Position numbers and translations under genes: made by a program. A DNA stretch of 64,000 bases from Galerina marginata (lineage: Eukaryota > Basidiomycota > Agaricomycetes > Agaricales > Galerinaceae): positions 62,001 through 126,000 of the forward strand of contig JAECYW010000009.1 in assembly GCA_023014335.1 (NCBI GenBank), read 5' to 3'. The notes below the pieces were generated by a model. That model had not been told where the DNA came from, ran no database searches, and saw nothing but the letters and a program-made list of their open reading frames with translations. Shown here piece after piece: positions 1-10,621 of this stretch (within the stretch, counting starts at the first letter, position 1; every line of letters starts with the position of its first letter).

Positions 1-3000
1 CTAATTTATTTCCATCCGATTTGGAAAACCTGGTTTGTGGCTTTTTTAGCCTTGAAATAAAGCCATTCTTTAGCCTACAGTTTGTATAACATCGTCTGGG
101 CAGCAGCACCGTCATTTACAAGTCAGGCGCAAATCAAAGACCTTTAGGATTTTAGTATTAATTTGTTAGAACTTTCTTTACATAGAAGACATTTGCACTA
201 AAGACCAGGAAATTTCATGTGTTTGGCAGTGTCGGCGAGAGCTATTTTAGCGGGCACAAAGGTAGTTTCGTATTATTTAATACAGTCCACTCTCCTCCTG
301 CACCTCGGAGCTTTCCCGGTGGTGTTGATGTCATCCGACGATGCCTACAAACTGTGAAAGAATTTAATTGATGAGAAAAGTTGTAATAAACTTACCTGAA
401 GCTCGTTTAGAATCTTAATACCAGATCCTGCAGGTTGCTCAGCCACGACCAGAAGTCCATGCCCTCCCACGGCTCAAGCTGCAGCCACCGAACGAATGAT
501 ATGGACAGGCAGAAGCGACGGCGGCAACGACGGAAAGTAGTCGAAATCACGGATAGGCAGGCAGATCTGCGAGCAAGTGAAGTAACAGGAGCAGAATGGG
601 TATTGATGACGAGGCAGGCAAGCAGGCAGCTCGTTTACGCTGAATCGGTTCGTCTCCATTCTTAAGTGTTTCAACTTATGATTGACCTTCGCGGACTGGG
701 TGTTGACGTTGAGACCTCAAATGACGAGCTCGAGGTAAGCTGGAAAGAAGGTAAATAACGATTTGACGATGAATCGAGGGGGTACTTACTTGTGTATCGC
801 AAAATTCTCCTTAATCGTCGCTTGACTCGACGGCTGCGACTGCGAGGAGGTACTAGTTATGAGGTAAGTGAGTTTTTTAGCTTTACACAATTATTACTTA
901 CGTCTGGCAGCCACTAGCCTAATTTACCTGTACGGGGGCCTCGACGACTTGCACCCATCAAGTCAATATCACACCGAGGAACGCGAAACCGGTAAGGCCG
1001 GAGCGGACAAGCTGACTTCTTGAAGGAAAGTCCAACCATGCGGGAAGGATGTACGAAGGGATAGAGTTGATTTTTCGAGTTCAGAGGTGGGAAGGGTGAT
1101 GCGGGCCATTGTATGCGCCGCGGAAGGTGTGCTGGGATAACCTTGGTATGTTTGGGTCGTTATCAAATTGGCTGGGCAACTAACACGGAATGGCAGATGG
1201 CACAGAATGAATCAGGGTGCGGGGGTCACACAGGGGCGAATAAGAGGCTTCCGCGTGTTTTTGTTGAGGTTGAGACATCGAAATCACAAACTCGAGGGGA
1301 ACTGGTAAGACGGTAAGTTACGACTTGACAACAAGATTGAAGGGTTACTTATGCATTGCGTAAGTCTCCCTAATCGTCGCTTTACTCGGTGGCTGCGAGC
1401 TTGCGACTGCGGAGCGTTGAGGGTCGGCGATTTCGATGCCTAGTTGGCATGCAAAGGGAGAAAGCGCTTAGTCTTGTTATCACGAGGTAAGTGAGTTTTC
1501 AAGCGTTAAACAAACTATTACTTACCTACGGCAGCGACTATGTTTTGGGTCTATTCGGTACCTCGACAACATAGTTGCCCGTCAAGTCGATATCACGCCG
1601 AAGAACCAACGAAGAACACGAAACGGGTGAGACTGGGATGGACAAGCTGGGACGTTGAGGGAAAGTCCAATCACCACGTGAAGGATCAACATTTAAGGCG
1701 TAGCGTGATGGAATAGCTATGTCCTAGATGCAATAAAACAGTGCCACAACAGCCGAAGAAGTGCAAAAACTTACAGCACGGGAGGTTAAAGCGGGATTGT
1801 GCTTAGCGCCGGTAAGCTGAGGAACAGTTGACGGTTGGTTGACGGTCGGGATTTGATCTGAAAGTCATATGATTTTTTCCACGGCCCAAACCTAAGCCGA
1901 GCCGGAGGGTTGATCAAATCAACAGTGTTGATCTTGACTCCTAACCACCATCTGCCTGCGTTCTTCATCCATCCCCCTGCTCCAGACTGCAGGAATCTGC
2001 AAGTAAGTTTCTCATTATGTTATATCTCTTTGCTGTCTACTTATTATGATTTAGGTACAATTTGACGCGATTGAGCGTATGAAACGTCGGCACATGGTAC
2101 TTACAAGCCTCTGCTCGATTTCGGGGGTGTGGGCGACGTTCTGACGGGTTAGGACGGTAACTGGAAGTATAATGCGATACAGGGAAACCCTGGGTGAGAT
2201 ACGGGACAAGGTGCGTCACGAATCGATGACTTCTTTTTCCACCCCTGACCCCGTTGTTCTGCTCGTAGCTCATCCGCCCCGCCTCCACTGCTACCAGCTG
2301 TCGTCAGCGTAGCCATGAACTTCCTTATAGGTTGCCTGGCGATGCTCACCTCCGCTCCCTTAGTTGCTGTCGGCACGGCACCGCGGGAGAGGCGGCTGTT
2401 GCGTGTAACACACAGGTTAAATCTCGTTCATTGCTGACACAGACATTAAACAAGAAAAACTCATACGTAATTTGGCACCAGTGACAAAGGTGGTGTATGA
2501 TATTGCTGACATATACATTGAATGAGATTAATTCAGACGTCATCTTGTACCAGGGCATTAACATTGTACCACCAATGGCAACGGCGTTGCCGGCTGCCGC
2601 GTCGTATCACGCAGAAAATATAAACTCAACGGTACATCGGCATACGAACGGCATACCTTAGGCTGCTTTGTATTTTATCTCCGAATACTTGCCGAATACG
2701 GCTGGGGTTCGCTGCGTTAGACCACTGTAGGCGTACCAACAGCTGATCCTCGTTAAAGCTTACGGTATGGTAACTACGGCTCGGACTTCACAATTTGGAA
2801 GCCAGGGGGATGGCATGATCGGTTAAAATTTGGCCACCAAATTTCATCTGAGCATTTATCTACACAGCTCTTAAAGTACAGTTTGAGTAGGGTAATAAAG
2901 TGCTGTAGTCGAAATGACGGGGGAACAATGAACGCGGCAGACGCTTTCAGGGCGCGATGTCGAGTCGTCAGTGGTGCTGGCATCCGTCGCTCGGAGGAGC

Positions 3001-4000
3001 TCAAAAGAACATCAGTCATATCTCGCCTATACTGCCTAACCTGGCTGGCGACGATAGAAAAGTGTGCTGCAGCCGCAAGTAAAGAATGTTCACGTGACAT
3101 ATCAGAATTGCCTAAACGAGCTCAAAACAACGCGTACCGTGAGAAGTTTCTGGCTCCTGGGTAAAAGAACGAAACCCTAAAGGGTCTCGTAAAGCTCTGG
3201 TCACACCGTGGACTCCTTGTCTTTGTATCTCTTCTGCCTCGCTAGTGCCTGGATAATATCCTATAAACTGCCTGTAATACAGAGTATAAGGACCGGTACT
3301 GGCGGTCAACAGTCAGCCCAAATTTCAGATATCAATTTTCAGGCCGAAGATGCCCAAAGGTGATGGCAGTCAGTAGAGTTCATGATACTTTCCAACGTAG
3401 ATAGATAGGTGTAGGTGAATTCTATTTCGTAACAAAATGGCTTTAAAATAGTCTAGACTCTAAGATAGTCCATTCAAGAGGATGCACAGACGTATCTACA
3501 CGCATTTGAATGTAGCACTACTGTGTCGCGATTGCACCATCGTCATCGAAGTCACCAGTCAGAAGACTGAACCTCGGACAGGGAATCAGACCGCCCTTCG
3601 AACTTGCCATTTACCGTTCAACGCTGAATAGAAGCTGCTATCGAACATCCTAATCAAATATTTATATCTAACACCGCTAAGAACCTGATCAATGGGCGCT
3701 TGACCGCTGGTGACATAAAAAAGAGTCCAATGCTTTATTTACGAGGCCTATAGATCGAAAGTAGTTATGAAAATATGGAAGGTACGTACATAATCTATTC
3801 ATCCAAAAAATATAAATAAAATGAGACACGGTCATCATTTTTATTACTACACCATTTAACTCCCAGAAACTGCCACTTCCATATCATACAAATTCGACCT
3901 ATAATTCAAACTTAATCGTGTTGGAAACGACACCGCCATCCCGTAGAACCAAATCCACTTACGCCGCACAAGTCTCGGCGTCAAGTCCGATTCCGATTTA
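1..4000. other. Gene-poor stretch, no convincing gene
   Basis: Only short ORFs without recognisable domains are present and none shows a plausible start, intron set and protein together. The one structure I see is an old tandem duplication at about 700-1700 (separate entry). GTAAGT/ACTTAC motifs are frequent between 720 and 1530 and may be relics of introns of a decayed gene. Confidence 0.5.
700..1700. repeat. Diverged tandem duplication (~580-bp spacing)
   Basis: Sequence from about 700-1050 recurs at about 1265-1690. Shared landmarks in the same order are GTTGAGACCTC-like (709, 1268), CTCCTTAATCGTCGCTT (812, 1366), GAGGTAAGTGAGTTTT (860, 1485), ATTATTACTTAC (891, 1511), AAGTCAATATCAC (960, 1575) and GAAAGTCCAA (1024, 1662). 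In both copies GAG|GTAAGTGAG is followed about 55-60 bp later by GGCAG, which looks like a conserved intron with donor and acceptor. I could not assemble a believable protein around it, so this is probably the relic of a duplicated gene or element. Confidence 0.55.
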
Positions 4001-4061
4001 CTGCAAAGTAAAACAAAACATCACCCCAATAGCATCAGACACGCATTACAGTAAGCAGCAG

Positions 4062-4277
4062 CTACATCGTAACACTTACTGGACACACCGCCTTACTTCG
4101 CACACACGTGGCTGGCTCGCACACGTCCGCGAAGCAGAACGCCGATACGCACAGCCGCGCACCCGCGGGACACACGTTGAGAGGGATGCACTGCGTGTCG
4201 CTGCCGCATTGAAGTGCGAGTACACCGTGACTGGTCGATAGTAAGGCGATGAGTGCGATGGCGGAAAATAACCTCAT
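4062..4277 (-). CDS. Small secreted cysteine-rich protein (71 aa)
   Basis: The first ATG is at 4277; the frame is open further upstream but without another ATG. The protein begins with a typical signal peptide (MRLFSAIALIALLSTSHG) followed by a 45-50 aa mature part with eight cysteines, spaced C-x5-C-x5-C-x6-C-x4-C-x4-C-x4-C-x6-C. Eight cysteines suggest four disulfides and an extracellular product, as in fungal effector-like small secreted proteins. The spacing lacks the paired cysteines of hydrophobins. A perfect donor (GTAAGT) lies at 4079 inside the last codons; splicing to TTTGCAG at 4001 would give an immediate TAA, so both forms keep all eight cysteines and differ only in the last few residues. 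The target and role are unknown. No close TATA box; a CATAAAA-like motif lies about 60 bp upstream. Confidence 0.55.
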   Translation of the reverse strand: MRLFSAIALIALLSTSHGVLALQCGSDTQCIPLNVCPAGARLCVSAFCFADVCEPATCVRSKAVCPVSVTM

Positions 4278-5419
4278 CTTAAGACGGGACTTGGAGGGCA
4301 AGTATTTGGATATCCATCCGCCTTCGCCTGGGTTTTATGCCTGTTTGAACTGTCACCGCCAGAATAGCTGCCCGATCATGGGAAGAGATAAATGATAAGG
4401 ATTGGACTTGAGTTCTCATGCGCAGCCTTGATCTACCTTATTCGACAAAACAACTCGCACCATCATCATTCTCGGGAAGTAGACCCACAAAAACGACAGC
4501 TTGAAGTTGTCAAATGTCATTTTCGGGGCACGAAAAACTTGCATCGTAAATAGAACGACCATCAAGAAAACAAGGGGGTTTATTTCAAAGATCCAGTCAG
4601 TCTAAATTTAAAAGAACGACGGTTAAGCAAAGCGAGAAAACGAGGTGCAATACCTACAGGAAGCAAAGATTGGCAGTTGTTTTGGGAGGTGGATGCATGA
4701 CTTTCGATTGCTAATCACATACTGATACCTGTCGAATTTGTTCATACATAACCCAAGTGCAAACGGGAATCAGAAGGTCAACTGCATAGGTTAGACCATG
4801 AAGTACAGCGGCATGGAACGGCTATGGTTTCGAAGGTCCAAAAACACGTATTCGGGCAAAAGATTGCCACTGAAAAAGTGAACGCGCAAGCCGGTAGCTG
4901 GATTAAAGCATCAGCGTTGCACCTGGCTCGACAATCTATGTATATTGGGCTTTGGATTGAGACAGCATACGAAAGATAATAAGTCGATTAAAGGTATGAT
5001 ATATACACACACAGCTCATCAAAAATTAAGAGAATTGCTCCCAAACCGAGGTCAGAATTGTGTTTTGACTCATTGAGTGGGGTAACTCAATGATCGGTGG
5101 AATGACTGTGCTTCAGGGGAGAATTTCCTCAACTACAACGCGATTGTCAAAGCGAATGGGCATGGGCTTCCAGAAGACTTACACCGACTGGCTTCAGCAG
5201 TTTCAGCATTGTCCTGATTGATTTTGAGCTGGAGAGTATGTCGAAAAATGTAAGCAAATGGAAGTCAAATTCAGAATGAGAACATACCACAAACAGAGAA
5301 AGGACATGGCCAGTAACACTTAAGTAGTGTTGGCAAAAGATCAAATGAATTACATACCCACTACAACGTGAGAGGCAGAGTCAGTGGGCAAGAATATGTT
5401 TGGCAACGGCACAGAAGCA
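4278..5419. other. Intergenic region before the minisatellite
   Basis: AT-rich sequence with no ORF that I can support. The only structure is the gradual appearance of degenerate minisatellite sequence from about 5405 (ACGTCCTGGAATTAC), which suggests the array grew from sequence at its left edge. Confidence 0.5.
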
Positions 5420-8400
5420 CATACGTCCTGGAATTACATCAAGTCAAAGTGATTGGGTGGTAAGAGGGGCGGTCAGTGCTTAATCAACAAATCGACGTAC
5501 ATTCTGGAAATGCGGAAGCGAGATAGAATCGTCAGAGGGGTGGTCAGTGCTCAATTAACAAATCGACGTACATCCTGGAAATGCGGAAGCAAGATGGAAT
5601 TGTCAGAGGGGCGGTCATTGCTCAATCAACAAATCAACGTACTCGCTGGAAATGCGGAAGCAAGATGGAATTATCAGAGGGGCAATCAGTGCTCAATCAA
5701 CAAATCGACGTACATCCTGGAAATGCGGAAGCAAGATGGAATTGTCAGAGGGGCGGTCAGTGCTCAATCAACAAATCGACGTACTCGCTGGAAATGCGGA
5801 AGCAGGATGGAATCGTCAGAGGGGCGGTCAGTGCTCAATCAACAAATCAACGTACTTCCTGGAAATGCGGAAGCAAGATGGAATTATCAGAAGAGCGGTC
5901 AGTGCTCAATCAACAAATCGACGTACAGGCTGGAAATGCAGAAGCGAAATGGTATCGTCAGTGGGGCGGTCAATGCTCAATCAACAAATTGCCGTACTTC
6001 CTGGAAATGTGGAAGCAGGATGGAATCGTCAGAGGGGCGGTCAGTGCTCAATCAACACATCGACGTACAAGCTGGAAATGCCGAAGCGAAATGGAATTGT
6101 CAGTGGGGCGGTCAGTGCTCAATCAACAAATCGCCGTACTTTCTGGAAATGCGGAAGCAGGATGGAATCGTCAGAGTGGCGGTCAGTGCTCAATCAACAA
6201 ATCGACGTACAGGCTGGAAATGCAGAAGCGGGATGGAGTCGTCAGAGGGGCGATCAGTGCTCAATCATCAAATCCACGTACCCACTGGAAATGCGGAAGC
6301 GAATTGGAATCGTCAGTGGGGCGGTCAGTGCTCAATCAACAAATCGACGTACAGGCTGGAAATGCAGAAGCGAGATGGAATCGTCAGTGGGGCGGTCAGT
6401 GCTCAATCAACAAATCGACGTACTCGCTGGAAATGCGGAAGCAAGATGGAATCGTCAGTGGGGCGGTCAGTGCTCAATCAACACATCGACGTACCCACTG
6501 GAAATGCGGAAGCGATTTGGAATCATCAGTGGGGCGGTCAGTGCTCAATCAACAAATCGACGTACAGGCTGGAAATGCAGAAGCGAGATGGAATTGTCAG
6601 AGGGGCGATCAGTGCTCAATCAAAAAATCGACGTACAAGCTGGAAATGCAGAAGCGAGATGGAATCGTCAATGGGGCGGTCAGTGCTCAATCAACAAATC
6701 GACGTACCGGCTGGAAATGCAGAAGCGAGATGGAATCGTCAGTGGGGCGGTCATTGCTCAATCAACAAATCAACGTACTCGCTGGAAATGCGGAAGCGGG
6801 ATGGAGTCGTCAGAGGGGCGATCAGTGCTCAATCATCAAATCCACGTACTCGCTGGAAATGCGGAAGCGAGATGGAATCGTCAGTGGGGCGGTCAGTGCT
6901 CATGCTCAATCAACACATCGACGTACCGGCTGGAAATGCAGAAGCGGGATGGAATCGTCAGTGGGGCGGTCAGTGCTGAATCAACACATCGCCGTACTTC
7001 CTGGAAATGCGGAAGCAGGATGGAATCGTCAGAGGGGCGGTCAGTGCTCAATCAACAAATCGACGTACTTGCTGGAAATGCGGAAGCGAGATGGAATCGT
7101 CAGTGGGGCGGTCAGTGCTCAATCAACAAATTGACATACAGGCTGGAAATGCAGAAGCGAGATGGAATCGTCAGAGGGGCGGTCAGTGCTCAATCAACAA
7201 ATCGACGTACTCGCTGGAAATGCGGAAGCGAAATGGAATTGTCAGAGGGGCGGTCATCGCTCAATCAACACATCAACGTACCCACTGGAAATGCGGAAGC
7301 GAATTGGAATCGTCAGTGGGGCGGTCAGCGCTCAATCAACACATCGACGTACATCCTGGAAATGCGGAAGCGAGATGGAATTGTCAGAGGGGCGATCAGT
7401 GCTCAATCAACAAATCGACGTACCCACTGGAAATGCGGAAGCAAGATGGAATCATCAGTGGGGCGGTCAGTGCTCAATCAACACATCGACGTACCCACTG
7501 GAAATGCGGAAGCGATTTGGAATCATCAGTGGGGCGGTCAGTGCTCAATCAACAAATCGACGTACAGGCTGGAAATGCAGAAGCGAGATGGAATTGTCAG
7601 AGGGGCGATCAGTGCTCAATCAAAAAATCGACGTACAAGCTGGAAATGCAGAAGCGAGATGGAATCGTCAGTGGGGCGGTCAGTGCTCAATCAACAAATC
7701 GACGTACCGGCTGGAAATGCAGAAGCGAGATGGAATCGTCAGTGGGGCGGTCATTGCTCAATCAACAAATCAACGTACTCGCTGGAAATGCGGAAGCGGG
7801 ATGGAGTCGTCAGAGGGGCGATCAGTGCTCAATCATCAAATCCACGTACTCGCTGGAAATGCGGAAGCGAGATGGAATCGTCAGTGGGGCGGTCAGTGCT
7901 CATGCTCAATCAACACATCGACGTACCGGCTGGAAATGCAGAAGCGGGATGGAATCGTCAGTGGGGCGGTCAGTGCTGAATCAACACATCGCCGTACTTC
8001 CTGGAAATGCGGAAGCAGGATGGAATCGTCAGAGGGGCGGTCAGTGCTCAATCAACAAATCGACGTACTTGCTGGAAATGCGGAAGCGAGATGGAATCGT
8101 CAGTGGGGCGGTCAGTGCTCAATCAACAAATTGACATACAGGCTGGAAATGCAGAAGCGAGATGGAATCGTCAGAGGGGCGGTCAGTGCTCAATCAACAA
8201 ATCGACGTACTCGCTGGAAATGCGGAAGCGAAATGGAATTGTCAGAGGGGCGGTCATCGCTCAATCAACACATCAACGTACCCACTGGAAATGCGGAAGC
8301 GAATTGGAATCGTCAGTGGGGCGGTCAGCGCTCAATCAACACATCGACGTACATCCTGGAAATGCGGAAGCGAGATGGAATTGTCAGAGGGGCGATCAGT

Positions 8401-9243
8401 GCTCAATCAACAAATCGACGTACCCACTGGAAATGCGGAAGCAAGATGGAATCATCAGTGGGGCGGTCAGTGCTCAATCAACACATCGACGTACCCACTG
8501 GAAATGCGGAAGCGAAATGGAATTGTCAGTGGGGCGGTCAGCGCTCAATCAACACATCGACGTACATCCTGGAAATGCGGGAGCGAGATGGAATTATCAG
8601 AGGGGCAATCAGTGCTCAATCAACAAATCGACGTACCCACTGGAAATGCGGAAGCAAGATGGAATTGTCAGTGGGGCGGTCAGTGCTCAATCAACAAATC
8701 GACGTACAAGCTGGAAATGCAGAAGCGAGATGGAATTGTCAGTGGGGCGGTCAGTGCTCAATCAACAAATCGCCGTACTTCCTGGAAATGCGGAAGCAGG
8801 ATGGAATCGTCAGAGGGGCGGTCAGTGCTCAATCAACAAATCGACGTACAGGCTGGAAATGCGGAAGCGGGATGGAGTCGTCAGAGGGGCGGTCAGTGCT
8901 CAATCAACAAATCGACGTACCCACTGGAAATGCAGAAGCGGGATGGAATCGTCAGAGGGGCGGTCAGTGCTCAATCAACAAATCGACGTACAAACTGGAA
9001 ATGCGGAAGCGGGATGGAATCATCAGAAGGGCGGCCAGTGCTCAATCAACAAATCAACGTACATCCTGGAAATGCGGAAGCGAGATGGAATTGTCAGAGG
9101 GGCGGTCAGTGCTCAATCAACAAATCGACGTACTTCCTTGAAATGCGGAAGCGAGATGGAATTGTCAGAGGGGCGGTCAGTGCTCAATCAACATATCGAC
9201 GTACATCCTGGAAATGCGCAAACATGATGAGTCGTCAGAATAC
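5420..9243 (+). repeat. 71-bp minisatellite, 53 units, open in all three forward frames
   Basis: Every unit contains GGGGCGGTCAGTGCTCAATC, then AACAAATCGACGTAC, a variable triplet, then CTGGAAATGCGGAAGC and GATGGAAT. CTGG landmarks at 5504 and 9208 are 3704 bp apart, equal to 52 x 71 plus two 6-bp insertions, so no other net length change has occurred across 53 units. Since 71 is not a multiple of 3 and the unit has no stop on the + strand, all three + frames stay open (ORFs up to 775 codons, with a 71-residue period), while the reverse strand has TGA in all frames within TTGATTGAGCACTGACC. I see no promoter, ATG context or non-repeat domain that would make one frame a gene. It is best called satellite DNA of unknown function; a repetitive protein cannot be excluded. 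Confidence 0.9.
6455..8514 (+). repeat. Segmental duplication of 14 units inside the minisatellite
   Basis: Bases 6455-7514 recur at 7455-8514 with an exact offset of 1000 bp (14 x 71 + 6). I found one difference, A at 6671 versus G at 7671. Each copy carries the same private 6-bp insertion (extra CATGCT, at about 6901 and 7901). The near identity shows a recent unequal exchange or block duplication, much younger than the divergence between neighbouring units. Confidence 0.88.
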
Positions 9244-9452
9244 TGCATATGCATAAGCACCCCATGTTTCAGTTTACCTGTTCGACTGGCACAACCTCAA
9301 TATTACAGAATTTTGCAATGGTTAAATCCTCCGCAGGTGGAAGAAGCGCACGTATTGCTGTATCTAACCAACCGAAGCGACAGTTGCAATGCCGACTAGA
9401 ATGCAGCCGTCATGATATGGAAGGAACAATTGTGCATATACGCTTGCTCACG

Positions 9453-10621
9453 TCAGTGGATGGGCAACACAATAATTATTACATACCACTGCAGCCATCC
9501 GTCATCGGGCATGACGCCAACAGGCGTTTCATAACAACGGGGACATGCGTTTCTCTGGCGCTTAGCATGCTCCCGCCGTTGGAGTCCTACCTTCTGCAAA
9601 ATCACGCTCATGATGATGACTGTCCCTTTCTTCACGACGGCTCCCCAGTTATTCGACGCAAGCATCACCTTACCGTCCTTGGTTGAAATGCTGTAATCGT
9701 GCCGCTCGACATGGTTTTGGCCGATCTTCCCCTTGAAGAGACGAATCAAGGTTTCATGAAGTTCCTGTAAGTTATACATAAATGTGAGGTCAAACATTGT
9801 GTGTAACAGGCGTACCATTTGTGACGAGCAAAACTGCATGGGTAACGTGATGCGCTCCCCCAATGCGTCTATGAGCATCAAGGCATTTCCAATATCATAT
9901 CCGATGCCTGTGGGTGGTCGCTGTTGGATGGCGTAGATCTCAGCCACTTGCCGCTTAATCAATGTTAGATCTTGCATCATCACATTTGCACCGGAAGTGG
10001 CAGCGACACTGCGATCGCAAACGCAGCGTAAGCGTAATGCATACAATAATTCAATGAGGCTTACATTTGCAACCCGTAAAAAAACTGGTTGATATTCCGT
10101 GTGTGTTGGGAAAGCTTTCGTCTGAAACTCTCAATCTCCTCAGCCCTCCAACTAAACTTCTCCACCAACTCGCGGCACCTGGTGGTTTCAATCTCCATAG
10201 CTTGGCGGATAGACGCATCCACAGGAATTGTCTTAAGGAGGCGGTCAATGAAGCGGAGAGCATCTTCAAAAGTACGAAGGTCCTCGATCAAGCCCGTATA
10301 TTCGGAGGATGATACTGTAATGTTGCTGAGGATCGATTGAACGATATCGAGAGTAGTGACGAGATCGCGGAATGAGCTTGCGACGACGGTCACGGGAGCT
10401 ATGACGGGAAGTGTGTAGTTAGGCCTCTGTAAGCCAGCAATTGGATCGATCCTCTCACCGTCGTTGAACCCAAGGCAGATGGTGTTGTAGTTGATCTAGC
10501 GGCACATCTATCGGCACGAGGACAGTGTCTGGAATTGTGTAGAAGGATGACTTACGGTGTGAGCTGAGATAAGATTGCTATTACTGACGACGACGTCGTG
10601 TGCACCTTCAAAGAAACTCAT
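9453..10621 (-). CDS. Fungal ubiquitin-like-domain (ULD) protein
   Basis: Exons: 10621-10556, 10495-10065, 10008-9816, 9764-9487, plus a short last exon that I cannot fix (ends between about 9453 and 9364). The introns are 60, 56 and 51 bp with GT...AG ends, and the phases agree. The N-terminus MSFFEGAHD...INYN resembles the opening motif of many Agaricomycete signalling proteins. Exon 2 encodes a helical region of about 140 residues. Exons 3-4 encode the ULD-type core, marked by LIDALGERITLP, then FKGKIGQNHVERHDYSI and a terminal CPRC. Splicing out the 51-bp third intron, which has no frame effect, places LPMQFCSSQM next to ELHETLIRLFKG as expected for the fold. The family is common in mushrooms and its function is unknown; the ubiquitin-like fold suggests a protein-interaction role. 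The minisatellite ends just beyond its 3' end. Confidence 0.75.

Noticed and set aside
4062..4277. Hydrophobin
   Set aside because: Eight cysteines are present but without the two adjacent CC pairs and the spacing of class I or II hydrophobins.
5420..9243. CRISPR-like array
   Set aside because: The units are contiguous 71-bp copies without unique spacers between short constant repeats, and the surroundings are eukaryotic with spliceosomal introns.
5453..9256. Long forward ORFs in the minisatellite as separate protein-coding genes
   Set aside because: All three frames are equally open because the unit lacks stops; none has a promoter, a leader or a non-repetitive domain. Kept as a finding, not as genes.
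9249..9686. 145-codon plus-strand ORF
   Set aside because: It overlaps, on the opposite strand, the conserved CPRC end of the ubiquitin-like-domain gene.
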